DNA of 35,227 nucleotides. Source: a virus. The stretch is from positions 1 through 35,227 of IMG/VR virus record IMGVR_UViG_3300024518_002645; one strand, written 5' to 3'. The notes under the pieces are model-generated. The model saw only the letters and a list, made by a program, of their open reading frames with translations, was not told the origin of the DNA and ran no database searches. Position numbers and translations under genes: made by a program. The stretch's first letter is position 1. Each line of letters begins with the position of its first letter. Positions 6,060 through 14,074 of the stretch are shown here, in pieces.

Positions 6060-7262
6060 ATGAATGTAATGACACCGCCAACCATAGACAGGGAGGCCGA
6101 GGTGCTCGTCAACAAGATGATCTCAAGGATCGCATTTGACGAGCCGTTCTTCTCGGTAATCCTTAGCAAACAGATACGCGTTCAGGACCCCACGTGCAAA
6201 ACCATGTGGGTTGACGGGATGCGCCTTGGCTACAACCCCGACTTCGTCAAGGAGCTTGACCGGGATGAGCTAAAGGGAGTGCTGATCCATGAGGTCATGC
6301 ACTTGGTACACCTACACCACTTAAGGCGTGGGAACAGGCATCCATTCAAGTGGAATGTTGCGGGGGACTTCGTCATCAACTGGAGCCTCGTGAAGCCATC
6401 GGACCCGAGGAACAGTTACAAGCTGCCCGAGGGCTGTCTACTGGACGCCCAGTACGAGGGCATGAGTACTGACCAAGTCTATTCCACGTTGCCGGAGTTT
6501 CCGCCGGGAGGCAATGGCAATGGGGATGGAGACGGTGACGGAGACGGCAGGCCCAACCCCCTCGGGGAAGTGCGTGACCAGAAGAACGGTGACGGCACAG
6601 CCATGAGTGAGCATGAGAAAAAGGTGGCCGGACATGAAATGAAGGTCACCGTCAACCAAGCCTATGATGCTGCGAAGAGACAGGGCAACTGTCCCGCTGG
6701 TATCGAGAGGCTTGTCGAGGACATGAACGACCCGAAGCTCCCGTGGAAGGAGATCCTCTCCAGGTTCACCGGAGAGAAGGCTAAGACGGACCTGTCCTGG
6801 TCAGTGCCCAATCGGCGCTGGCTTCAGCAGAACATCATCCTGCCGGGGCCTGATGGCGAGACGTTTGGCAAGCCTGTTATGGTTTGCGATACGTCCTGCT
6901 CCATCGACTCCAAGATGTTGCAGGAAGTCGTCTCTGAGATGATGGGCTGCCTGTCCATGTTCGACGAGGAGGGCATGGATGTCACGCTGACCTGCATGTC
7001 GTGCGACACCAAGGTCACCGTGCAGGAGGTCAGCATGGGTGAAACGTTCAATCCGGTCGGAGGAGGAGGCACCATGTTCACGCCTGTCTTTGACCACATC
7101 GAGGAGGAGGATCTCCAGCCCGTGTTCATGGTCTATATCACGGACGGGTACTGTGATGACTTCCCAGAGACGCCACCGGCCTACCCGGTGCTGTGGGGAA
7201 TCGTCGGAGATAACAAAGGGTTCAACCCTCCGTTTGGAGAGGTGATGTATGTCAGCGAATGA
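6060..7262 (+). CDS. HExxH metallopeptidase-like / VWA domain protein
   Basis: A 400-residue protein of the DUF2201 type. The N-terminal half contains LIHEVMHLVHLHH with HEVMH at about 77-81, followed by AGDFVIN, a zincin-like arrangement. A Gly/Asp linker (GNGNGDGDGDGDG, about 151-163) leads to a C-terminal VWA-like domain with the metal-site motif DTSCS (277-281), GGGGTMF (335-341) and TDG (361-363). This pairs classically with a MoxR ATPase, which is encoded directly upstream. An AGGAG site lies before the start. The likely role is as adaptor or effector of the ATPase; protease activity is possible but unproven. Confidence 0.85.
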   Translation: MNVMTPPTIDREAEVLVNKMISRIAFDEPFFSVILSKQIRVQDPTCKTMWVDGMRLGYNPDFVKELDRDELKGVLIHEVMHLVHLHHLRRGNRHPFKWNVAGDFVINWSLVKPSDPRNSYKLPEGCLLDAQYEGMSTDQVYSTLPEFPPGGNGNGDGDGDGDGRPNPLGEVRDQKNGDGTAMSEHEKKVAGHEMKVTVNQAYDAAKRQGNCPAGIERLVEDMNDPKLPWKEILSRFTGEKAKTDLSWSVPNRRWLQQNIILPGPDGETFGKPVMVCDTSCSIDSKMLQEVVSEMMGCLSMFDEEGMDVTLTCMSCDTKVTVQEVSMGETFNPVGGGGTMFTPVFDHIEEEDLQPVFMVYITDGYCDDFPETPPAYPVLWGIVGDNKGFNPPFGEVMYVSE

Positions 7263-7488
7263 CAAAATCATATGCGGCCCTGCGTACTTGAGGGATAACC
7301 TGAACGCTCGGCTTAGTATGCTGGGCGACAGGGTTCTGACCCTTGATCCAGAGAGATTGCATAACCGACTGCTGTCCGGAGAAGAGGATGCAGCTAAAGA
7401 AGTAATGGGAATCCTTTGCGAGTTGGAAGATGTGAGCGGAATGCTCCATGAACTCAATGAGGGTGAGGAAAGAGCCATGCGCAATTAG
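7249..7488 (+). CDS. Small hypothetical protein, 79 aa
   Basis: Overlaps the VWA gene by 14 bases and is preceded by GAGAGGTGA. The C-terminal half is helical and acidic (LCELEDVSGMLHELNEGEER). It lies inside the ATPase/VWA cassette between its known members, so it may be an accessory subunit. No family recognised. Confidence 0.6.
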   Translation: MSANDKIICGPAYLRDNLNARLSMLGDRVLTLDPERLHNRLLSGEEDAAKEVMGILCELEDVSGMLHELNEGEERAMRN

Positions 7489-7508
7489 CATGGGGAAAGG
7501 AAGCCATC

Positions 7509-8471
7509 GTGGAAAATACGAACACACATATAACCCCGATCAACCTTAGGATGATGGAAGCTAACCTATCCATCGGTGCCTGGGGCGGGGAGAAGATAGA
7601 CCGCAGCACCTCCAAAGAGGTGGCGAAACAGAAGGGTGCCAAGGACGGACGTGCCAAGGTCACCAAGAAACTTGTGCCAGATGAGGCGCTTAAGCCAATC
7701 AAAACTTGCATCAAGCACATCCGTGCGGTGCACGAGTCCCACACAATCCCCATCGGGAAGGGGCGCTCGGTGATCCCGGCCGTTTCTTGGATGGACTTCA
7801 GGAAGGTGATGAACAAGATGTTCGATGAGTACGATGCAGCCGTGGATGACTTCGTCAGGAGGGTGTACCCTGAGATATTGTCCAAGGCTGAGGCCGACAT
7901 GGGTGCTCTGTACGATGCGACCGAGTTCCCGGAGCCGCACGAGCTGTCCTCGAGGTTTCACCGTGAGGTGTCCCTTGCACCGATGCCGGACAACGACAGG
8001 TTGCTCGACCTGTGCGACATCCCGAAGGAAGAGCTGGACAACATCTACAATGATGCCCAGAAGGACGCTGAGGAACAGGTGACGAACATTCGTCGTGATG
8101 CCTACCTCAAGATACTCGACCCCGTCAAGCATCTGGCAGATGTCTGCCTTAAATCTGAGCGGTTGTACGAGTCATCGTTCGACAAGGTGCACGACATGCT
8201 GGACAAGGCTGAGTGCTTCAACCTCGCCGGCTCGGATGAGTTCACGTCAATGATCGGCACTCTCAGGTATCAGTTGACAGGATACACTGTGGACGACTGC
8301 CGCAAGGACAAGGACCTCAAGAAATCCTACGGTCGCAAGGCTGAGGAATGTGCCAAGGTCGTTGAGGAAGCCATGGTTGCAGCGGGAGTGCTCGAGTCGG
8401 ACGCATCGAAGGATGCAGACGAAATGATGGACGCTGCGGAAATGTGCTTCGGCCCAGCGCCAACCCACTAA
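7509..8471 (+). CDS. Possible DUF3150-like partner of the MoxR/VWA pair
   Basis: A 320-residue protein starting with GTG behind GGAAAGGAAG. It is mostly helical and acidic. A segment running from VSWMDFRKVMNKMFDEYD (about 91-108) through FVRRVYPEILSKAEADMGAL to the phrase LLDLCDIPKEELDN has the look of DUF3150 proteins, which are known next to MoxR/CobS ATPases and VWA proteins in phages and plasmids. The assignment rests on this and on gene context, so it is tentative. The C-terminus (about 220-320) is helical, Lys/Glu rich, and possibly coiled coil. Confidence 0.6.
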   Translation: MENTNTHITPINLRMMEANLSIGAWGGEKIDRSTSKEVAKQKGAKDGRAKVTKKLVPDEALKPIKTCIKHIRAVHESHTIPIGKGRSVIPAVSWMDFRKVMNKMFDEYDAAVDDFVRRVYPEILSKAEADMGALYDATEFPEPHELSSRFHREVSLAPMPDNDRLLDLCDIPKEELDNIYNDAQKDAEEQVTNIRRDAYLKILDPVKHLADVCLKSERLYESSFDKVHDMLDKAECFNLAGSDEFTSMIGTLRYQLTGYTVDDCRKDKDLKKSYGRKAEECAKVVEEAMVAAGVLESDASKDADEMMDAAEMCFGPAPTH

Positions 8472-8475
8472 TGAC

Positions 8476-9180
8476 ATGAAGTACAAGAAGGCAAAGGAAA
8501 AGAAAAAGCGCAAGCGCCTCAAGAAGGTGTACTCTGCGCGGACACTGCTACACGTCTACCTCGAGGGAAAGATTCCCGAGGGGTGGACTAGGGATGGCAG
8601 CCAATCCATGGAAGGCAGACATTACTATGCCGGACGTGGACCTGAGAGAGTAAAGATAGCAAGCAAGTTCCAGGGATTCCTGTGGGTGCATCCGGTTTCA
8701 CGGTACCTTAGGAATTATCCGGACTTCGAGTACTGGTACCAAGAGGTCCCGACTGACGGAGACTATGGGTGCCCAGTCGCAGAGGCCGTTCTCAAGGGGT
8801 TCCTGCATAAGGATGCCGTGGACAAGCCTGTGTGGAAGAGGCGTTGGAACAACCCTCCTGTGAACAACGTGTTCGTGGTACCCCTTGTTCCGCAGAGCAC
8901 AAGCGCCCACCTGGCAAATGCCGAGTACCTTGCTGACTTGGCTCAGAGCCACAGGAACATCTCACGGCTGAAGAACAAATGGACCCTTGAAGGGAGACAC
9001 GAAGCCTTCAAGAAGGCAGTGAAGCATTTAGATGGCTACTGCGAGTTCTTTGGAGTAACCCAGCCCGAAATATTAGGGGCGGAGGAAATGATGAAAACTG
9101 TCAATGCCCGCAAGGCGTTGATGAAAATACAAAACCCAAATTCATGTGGAGGAGGCTGGAATGCGAGCACCATCGACTAA
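8476..9180 (+). CDS. Hypothetical protein with basic N-terminus, 234 aa
   Basis: Begins 4 bases after the previous stop. The first 20 residues are almost all Lys and Arg (KKAKEKKKRKRLKK). The middle is rich in Tyr, Trp and Pro (YLRNYPDFEYWYQEVP), while residues about 145-215 look helical. The SD is not obvious; translational coupling is likely. GGAGGAGG inside its 3' end is the SD of the next gene. No family recognised. Confidence 0.65.
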   Translation: MKYKKAKEKKKRKRLKKVYSARTLLHVYLEGKIPEGWTRDGSQSMEGRHYYAGRGPERVKIASKFQGFLWVHPVSRYLRNYPDFEYWYQEVPTDGDYGCPVAEAVLKGFLHKDAVDKPVWKRRWNNPPVNNVFVVPLVPQSTSAHLANAEYLADLAQSHRNISRLKNKWTLEGRHEAFKKAVKHLDGYCEFFGVTQPEILGAEEMMKTVNARKALMKIQNPNSCGGGWNASTID

Positions 9181-10291
9181 CAGAGCCAAGCAACCAAAAG
9201 ACACTGGCTCCAGCATAATACTAAAGATAGGCTTTGCCAACATGGTGGCGAAGGAACTTAAGAACACGTTCAAGACAGAGATGGTCCATGCGACCGAGTC
9301 CGTCGGAACGTCCGGCCTGAAAGGCGATTGGCCTTGTGGAATATTGAAAGACGCCGATGTTGACGGCCACTTCTACCACCTGGACAGCGCCTGCTTTGAT
9401 ACCTGTGAACGCCCGGTTGGCCACACTGAGGATCATCGTGAAGGCAAATCCAAGGTCGAGTTCGACAGTCGTGACCACTACTGGAGACAGATGTGTGTCC
9501 CGCCCGGGTTTGCCATTTCGCATAACGAAACCTATGACAACGGTGAGCTCCGTATCTATATGTACGGGACGAGCGAGAACCACTATGCCTCACGCAGGGA
9601 TTCCGAAAGGGCAGCCATGGACGAGGCGTCAGCCAAGAAGCTGGCACGTGACATGATCATCTCTCATGTGCAGCTCATTAAGCGATGGCTGCGTATGAGG
9701 ACCCATGCTCGGGACATCATAAACCTTGAGCACACCCGCCGCCGCCTGCTTGGCAACGAGGGACAGGGGGAACGCTGGTTTGTTAAAATAGCACACGATA
9801 GGGTGGAGGCGGCTGACCGCCTTACTCGGTTCGATGTCCTGTGGGGACAGCGTGGCAACAACGAAAACTGGAACATTAAATCCGACAACTACAAGAACAG
9901 GATGACTGCGAGGAACCTCACCCTTGACCAGGTGAAGTCACTCCGCTCATCCATCAGTGTTCCTGAGAAGCAGGCCCTCATAGGGAAGGAGCACCTCGAG
10001 GAATACTATACGGATAAGGGCAGGTCCGACTGGATCATGGGGTGGCCGCTTAACTATTGGGCGACCGAGAAGGAGTCGGAGCTGGAGATGGCCCACAAGG
10101 TGATGCGGTTCCCTGCTCCACACGTGCCTGAAATTCCGAGGAGGTTCAGGTCTGTGCGTGAAGACTACCGTGTACCTGACGGGAGTGACGAAGACGGCAA
10201 GTCAAGGTACGTCCCCCTGTCAGCCAAGGTGGCCGGGGAGTACACCATGCCGTGGCAACCACTGAAACCTGAAACCATTCGTGAATTATGA
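9161..10291 (+). CDS. Hypothetical protein, 376 aa
   Basis: ATG 9161 is preferred over GTG 9146 because GGAGGAGG ends six bases before it. The protein has an N-terminal half with Cys and His (FYHLDSACFDTCERP, GHTEDHREG) that could bind a metal, and an Arg-rich helical middle (IKRWLRMRTHARDIINLEHT). The C-terminus carries many Pro and Arg residues. No catalytic signature was recognised. It overlaps its neighbours on both sides, indicating one operon. Confidence 0.7.
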   Translation: MRAPSTNRAKQPKDTGSSIILKIGFANMVAKELKNTFKTEMVHATESVGTSGLKGDWPCGILKDADVDGHFYHLDSACFDTCERPVGHTEDHREGKSKVEFDSRDHYWRQMCVPPGFAISHNETYDNGELRIYMYGTSENHYASRRDSERAAMDEASAKKLARDMIISHVQLIKRWLRMRTHARDIINLEHTRRRLLGNEGQGERWFVKIAHDRVEAADRLTRFDVLWGQRGNNENWNIKSDNYKNRMTARNLTLDQVKSLRSSISVPEKQALIGKEHLEEYYTDKGRSDWIMGWPLNYWATEKESELEMAHKVMRFPAPHVPEIPRRFRSVREDYRVPDGSDEDGKSRYVPLSAKVAGEYTMPWQPLKPETIREL

Positions 10292-10551
10292 ATGCGAAAC
10301 GTAAACAAAAACTGAACGGCAAGCCTGCCGTGATTAAGCTTGTGATGAACCGGCCCACGCTTCATGCGGCCCCGGCGACACTGGCTGATCTTAAAATGAT
10401 TCTTGGCGACAAGGCCAAGGTAAAACCGTCCTCGTTCCGTGGGAACAAAAAGGAGGTACGGGTCACCCTTATGGCGACACAAAAAAACATGAGCCTTATT
10501 GGACCGGCGCTTAACCGGTCCGGCTGGCTCGTCACAAGTGCTAAGCTATGA
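10288..10551 (+). CDS. Small basic hypothetical protein, 87 aa
   Basis: Starts in an ATGA overlap with the previous gene and ends in an ATGA overlap with the next one. It is basic (MNAKRKQKLNGK) with short hydrophobic stretches, no membrane segment, and a GNKKEVRVTLMATQ segment. No family recognised; nucleic-acid binding is only a guess from the charge. Confidence 0.6.
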   Translation: MNAKRKQKLNGKPAVIKLVMNRPTLHAAPATLADLKMILGDKAKVKPSSFRGNKKEVRVTLMATQKNMSLIGPALNRSGWLVTSAKL

Positions 10552-10730
10552 ACGGAAAGTTAATCATAGTAAAACCACACCACCTCAAGGCTGCGGTGAA
10601 CCGCATGTCCAATGAGGAGAGAGAAGCATTTCGGAAGCAATTAGTTCTTGTATCCGATGAACACAACGACGTACACTGCGTTGTTGATAAGTTGTGCAGA
10701 GATAGAAAAAGAAAAAGAAGGAGTAAGTAG
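10548..10730 (+). CDS. Small hypothetical protein, 60 aa
   Basis: Coupled to the previous gene by an ATGA overlap. A helical protein with EEREAFRKQLVLVSDEHN in the middle and a very basic C-terminal tail (RDRKRKRRSK). The AAGAAGGAG inside its final codons provides the SD of the next gene. No family recognised. Confidence 0.6.
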   Translation: MNGKLIIVKPHHLKAAVNRMSNEEREAFRKQLVLVSDEHNDVHCVVDKLCRDRKRKRRSK

Positions 10731-10732
10731 TT

Positions 10733-11308
10733 ATGACGACCATACACACCACAGATAAAGACGTGAACGTGCGGCCAAAGAAGGCTGCAAGCGAACTATA
10801 CCCGACGGTCAAGCATGAGAAGCGACCCAACGGCGACCCGGTCTTCCCCTCGGAGAAGGCTCTCAACGTGCATCTGGTGGCGGCCTTTCACAAGGGCCTC
10901 ATCGCTGGGCATCGTTCCAGTGCCAGGGTGTTCTGGATCAACCTTGAGGATGCGCTGGAGTACACGGTCAGATACATAGAGTTGGCCAAGAAGAAGATGA
11001 AAGTGTTCTTCCCGACCCGTGGGACCAAGTTCCGCAAGACGAACCGCCTCGCCCTTCCGATTGAGGAGAAGCAGAAGCCGAAGGTGAAGGCAGCCCCCGT
11101 CAGCAACAACGGCGACAGCAACGGTCGCTGCCGTTACCTGGTTGAGGATAAGGATGGCGGAATGTTCATTGTGAAGGACAAGTCCTCACGGGAGATGTTC
11201 AGCACCACGGAGGATGCGGCTATCGCTGCCCTGATGCAGCTCAAGGTAACCCTCTACGAGGTTGAGCATGACGGAAGACTACAAGCAGTGGAGATCCCAT
11301 GCCTGTAA
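10733..11308 (+). CDS. Hypothetical protein, 191 aa
   Basis: Well placed behind AAGGAG. It appears to have two parts joined by a flexible basic/polar linker (about 108-130, KPKVKAAPVSNNGDSNGR): an N-terminal helical part with WINLEDALEYTVRYIELAKK, and a C-terminal small beta/alpha part. No family recognised. It overlaps the next gene by 10 bases. Confidence 0.65.
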   Translation: MTTIHTTDKDVNVRPKKAASELYPTVKHEKRPNGDPVFPSEKALNVHLVAAFHKGLIAGHRSSARVFWINLEDALEYTVRYIELAKKKMKVFFPTRGTKFRKTNRLALPIEEKQKPKVKAAPVSNNGDSNGRCRYLVEDKDGGMFIVKDKSSREMFSTTEDAAIAALMQLKVTLYEVEHDGRLQAVEIPCL

Positions 11309-11529
11309 AAATAGACAAGCCGCTCACTAGGGAGACCCATACTGAGATACATCCTTCTTGGTTTGGCCAACCCGACAGTGCAAAGCCAAGAAAGCTCATC
11401 ATCACCTTGGACCGGGGTCACCTGGAGCTAAGGGAGAAGGGCCTTCGGAGGGAGCCGATACGTGTGCCGTACGAAAAGCTGTACCGCAATGCGTACTGGG
11501 ATTCCGCTAGGAGTAAGGCCGGAATCTAA
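11299..11529 (+). CDS. Small hypothetical protein, 76 aa
   Basis: Starts within the end of the previous gene. It is basic with a short beta-like segment (KLIITLDRGHLELREKGLRR) in the middle and ends the early-looking operon; a gap of about 300 bases follows. No family recognised. Confidence 0.6.
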   Translation: MPVKIDKPLTRETHTEIHPSWFGQPDSAKPRKLIITLDRGHLELREKGLRREPIRVPYEKLYRNAYWDSARSKAGI

Positions 11530-11574
11530 CATGCGCGAATGAACGTGCGTGAGTGAGGAAAGGAGCGAGCGCAA

Positions 11575-11646
11575 ATGTTCGCTGAAATACAATGGATTGC
11601 TTGGCTGATTGTCATTGCCCTGTTCCTTTACATGGTAAATGATTAG
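11575..11646 (+). CDS. 23-aa membrane microprotein
   Basis: A short frame encoding MFAEIQWIAWLIVIALFLYM followed by VND. It is one hydrophobic helix long enough to span a membrane, with an acidic residue near each end. AAAGGAG lies about 9 bases upstream, a convincing SD. It stands alone in an otherwise gene-free gap. A single-span toxin-like, holin-like or superinfection peptide are all conceivable; nothing in the sequence chooses between them. Confidence 0.5.
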   Translation: MFAEIQWIAWLIVIALFLYMVND

Positions 11647-11662
11647 CCAGCTTTAGAGGGGT

Positions 11663-11755
11663 CGACAGCACGGTGGGGTTTTTACCCTTGTTGTTCCTGT
11701 CGGGCCAAGTCGTTTGGTGGTGTGGGGTTTCTTACTAGGTGGCCCCCACCACACC
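11663..11755 (+). other. Two hairpins in the pre-integrase gap
   Basis: CGACAG (11663-11668) pairs with CTGTCG (11697-11702), and GGTGTGG (11719-11725) pairs with CCACACC (11749-11755), the latter extended by GG/CC past a one-base bulge. There is no run of T, so these are not clear terminators. They may belong to a small RNA or to the end of the early transcript. Confidence 0.4.
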
Positions 11756-11776
11756 CTCGTCCTTGTAACTTTTCCA

Positions 11777-11818
11777 TTGACTGGCGGACCTTAATACCTA
11801 ATTATTAGGGTCTCCGCC
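11777..11818 (+). promoter_or_regulatory. Long imperfect hairpin / possible promoter before 11835
   Basis: GGCGGA (11783-11788) pairs with TCCGCC (11813-11818). Inside, CCTTAATA (11789-11796) pairs with TATTAGGG (11803-11810) through one G-T, leaving a 2-base bulge and a 6-base loop. TTGACT (11777-11782) and AATTAT (11800-11805), 17 bp apart, could be a weak sigma-70 promoter overlapping the dyad, which would make the dyad an operator. This is the best candidate control site for the recombinase block. Confidence 0.4.
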
Positions 11819-11834
11819 ACGGAGTGGAAACATT

Positions 11835-12203
11835 ATGACCTTTTACAGCAAGGCGGGCCGCTACTCGCCCATACTTTGTAGGTTACTGGCCCGTGTCAGG
11901 TATGGCCGACCACTTACATCACAGGAATTGGCTGACAGCAGCGGGCTAAGCCTGTTTCAGGTGGAGGCATTGTCACGACAAACCAACTGGGATGGCGTGG
12001 ACATAGAGACAGTACGCCGGTTCACTGAATCCTGCGGCACTGACTTTACCAGCCGTAAGGACATGCGTCGGGTGTCTGACTACATGCGGAAGGCCCCTAC
12101 CTTTGCCTACCTGAAGCGGTCACGAAACTTCCACGAATATTATCTGCCGCTTATCAGCAAGTGGCGCTCAGCCTATGCCGGAAACACGCGAAGAACTTCT
12201 TGA
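11835..12203 (+). CDS. HTH-like DNA-binding protein, 122 aa
   Basis: Starts 16 bases after a large hairpin with GGAG upstream. Residues about 27-48 (LTSQELADSSGLSLFQVEAL) have the spacing of a helix-turn-helix, followed by NWDGVDIETVRRFTESCG. The rest is basic with aromatic residues. First gene after the gap and in the same operon as the recombinase, so a regulator or a packaging accessory protein are both possible. It resembles the HTH reading frame at 15892 in order of motifs. Confidence 0.6.
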   Translation: MTFYSKAGRYSPILCRLLARVRYGRPLTSQELADSSGLSLFQVEALSRQTNWDGVDIETVRRFTESCGTDFTSRKDMRRVSDYMRKAPTFAYLKRSRNFHEYYLPLISKWRSAYAGNTRRTS

Positions 12204-12513
12204 GAAGCAGGTCCTTGCAGACGGGAAGATAAAGGAGCTACAGCAGCAGGTCGCCGACTATCGGGCCTCTGAGCATGAGCGCATCGCCAAGGTGCGCGAG
12301 GAGATGGCTGAAGTACGGGCGGAGATTAACAAGCTGAAGGGCAAGCTGTCCCACAAGAAAAGGCAAACCCTTATCAAGAAGGGTCCGATCCGGACATTGG
12401 AACGACGCATCCGCACCAGGCGCAATGCGATCTTTAACGCCGAGGAGAACAAGGAGTGGAAGGCGTACTCAGCAATGTTCAGGGCAAAGAAGAATAAAAT
12501 ATTGAGGATATGA
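12175..12513 (+). CDS. Coiled-coil protein, 112 aa
   Basis: Overlaps the previous gene by 29 bases and the recombinase by four. Residues about 5-75 are a highly charged helix with heptad-like spacing (KIKELQQQVADYRASEHERI, EVRAEINKLKGKL), and the C-terminal part is basic. It is either a small structural or a regulatory partner. No family recognised; a recombination accessory role is suggested only by its position. Confidence 0.6.
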   Translation: MPETREELLEKQVLADGKIKELQQQVADYRASEHERIAKVREEMAEVRAEINKLKGKLSHKKRQTLIKKGPIRTLERRIRTRRNAIFNAEENKEWKAYSAMFRAKKNKILRI

Positions 12514-13406
12514 CAGGAAAACAAATACAACAATCGCGCCGCTCAGGCGCATATCGGGGTGCCGTATTAACAACCGCACCGCTCATCACCACAGCCGTAG
12601 ACAAGTGGAGCACTTGGCTCAAGGGCATTGGAAGGTCAGAGAGAACCGTGGAGACCAGCACCAGCAACGTGTGGAGGTTCGTTCATGGACTGCCAGCCTT
12701 CGGGGTTGGCAAGGCAACAGTAGACAAGATAACCGAGGGCCACATCAGCCAGCACGTCAACAACCTTGACTCGGACATGAAGTACTCGTCCCGCAAGGTT
12801 ATCCTCTCATCCATACGCAGCCTGTTCTACTACTGCGTGGCGGAGGGGTGGGTGTTGCGCGACCCGTCCATGCTGGTCGAGGTCAACCTCAACGCCCTCA
12901 CCCATCAGCAGAAGGAAATTGTTTCACGTGGAACATTCACCCTTGAGGAGTATCGCAAGGTGTACCGTGAGGCGGACGGGTTCTGGAAATATGCCATTGC
13001 CCTTGCCTACTACGCCGGCCTACGTCTCTCGGACATTGCCCAGCTTGAGTGGGGCTCGTTGGCTGAGGACAATGCGGTGATCGTCTGGACCCGCAAGGGA
13101 CGCAAGCGGGTACACGTTCCCATCAACGCCACCTTAACCCGCCTGTTGAAGAAGATCCCGAAGTCTGATGCACGCTGGGTGTTTCCGAAGCAGGCAGAGA
13201 TCATGCAGGCAGTAAGCCGCCGAGCCCTCCTGTCCACCCAATTCAGGCGCATCTGTGACAAGGCCGGAGTGAAGGGCCGTGTGTTTCATGAGCTGCGTCA
13301 TACCTATGCCACCAACATGCGCAAGAAGGGAAAGACGATTCCGCATATTGCCAATTTACTGGGACATGCTAACCTTTCGACCACGCAGATTTATACTGAC
13401 CACTGA
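12510..13406 (+). CDS. int: Tyrosine recombinase / integrase
   Basis: A 298-residue, apparently intact tyrosine recombinase. The N-terminal SAM-like core-binding domain spans about 25-125. The catalytic domain shows AYYAGLRLSD (Arg172), a beta-hairpin Lys in RKGRKR (about 196), HELRHTYATNM (His260, Arg263), LLGHANLSTTQ (His286) and Tyr295 in QIYTDH, that is, the full R-K-H-R-H-Y set, ending three residues after the nucleophile. It starts in an ATGA overlap and its stop shares one base with the terminase small subunit start. It catalyses site-specific recombination, most likely phage integration. No excisionase or repressor gene was recognised nearby. Confidence 0.9.
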   Translation: MTGKQIQQSRRSGAYRGAVLTTAPLITTAVDKWSTWLKGIGRSERTVETSTSNVWRFVHGLPAFGVGKATVDKITEGHISQHVNNLDSDMKYSSRKVILSSIRSLFYYCVAEGWVLRDPSMLVEVNLNALTHQQKEIVSRGTFTLEEYRKVYREADGFWKYAIALAYYAGLRLSDIAQLEWGSLAEDNAVIVWTRKGRKRVHVPINATLTRLLKKIPKSDARWVFPKQAEIMQAVSRRALLSTQFRRICDKAGVKGRVFHELRHTYATNMRKKGKTIPHIANLLGHANLSTTQIYTDH

Positions 13407-14074
13407 TGCCAGCCGCAGCCAGAACAACCGTAGCCGAGGTAAAGGCCGCCCTGACCAGGGCAGGTTCTATAGCCGGAGCTGCCGAGTTGCTTGGCTGCCG
13501 TGAGGCTTCGCTGGCAAAGAGGATCAAGACGAGCCCCACGCTCACCAAGTTCATGAAGCCTCAGGAGGAGGCGGATACGCTGCATCGACCGAGCGGAGAG
13601 CTCACTGTCTTTGCTGAAAAAAAGGCAATCGCCAAGGCCATGGATGCGGAGGATGCCGCACTCAGGAACGGGCTTGAATCCATTGGGCTCTCAGGTCCAG
13701 CTCTCAAGGAGGCCATCGCCCTCCAGGCTTTTCACAACACCCAGTTCCAGAAGTCCTATGAGATGATCGGGGGCGGAATTACAAAAATGTTTTTTGAGCT
13801 CAAGGCCGAGGTGGTCTCGATCAATGATCGGCTGGGCGAGGGGAGCATGGACATAGAGGAGGAGAACATGCTGCGCGTCGATCGGTCCAGGCTGCTGGAC
13901 CAGATTGGCAAAACCTATGACCGTTCCCTGAAGGCAGCCATGACGCAGGCCGTTATCAATCACCGTCTGTCCGAGAAGACACAGCAGGGGCCAACTACCA
14001 AGCCCGGCTTCAAGCCCATCACCAACCTCATTGCCATCAAAGCTGACGGGAACATATCCGTGGAAGGCCAGTGA
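13406..14074 (+). CDS. terS: Terminase small subunit (probable)
   Basis: A 222-residue protein placed directly before the large terminase, with a helix-turn-helix-like N-terminus at about 21-41 (SIAGAAELLGCREASLAKRI), a helical middle and a basic C-terminal tail. This layout fits small terminase subunits, which bind the packaging site and feed DNA to the motor. There is no SD; the start is TGATG-linked to the recombinase stop, so it probably depends on reinitiation. Assignment rests mainly on position and architecture. Confidence 0.7.
   Translation: MPAAARTTVAEVKAALTRAGSIAGAAELLGCREASLAKRIKTSPTLTKFMKPQEEADTLHRPSGELTVFAEKKAIAKAMDAEDAALRNGLESIGLSGPALKEAIALQAFHNTQFQKSYEMIGGGITKMFFELKAEVVSINDRLGEGSMDIEEENMLRVDRSRLLDQIGKTYDRSLKAAMTQAVINHRLSEKTQQGPTTKPGFKPITNLIAIKADGNISVEGQ

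Noticed and set aside
6801-7484. 227-aa frame on the minus strand
   Set aside because: Antisense to the VWA-domain gene, whose DTSCS and TDG motifs confirm the plus frame.
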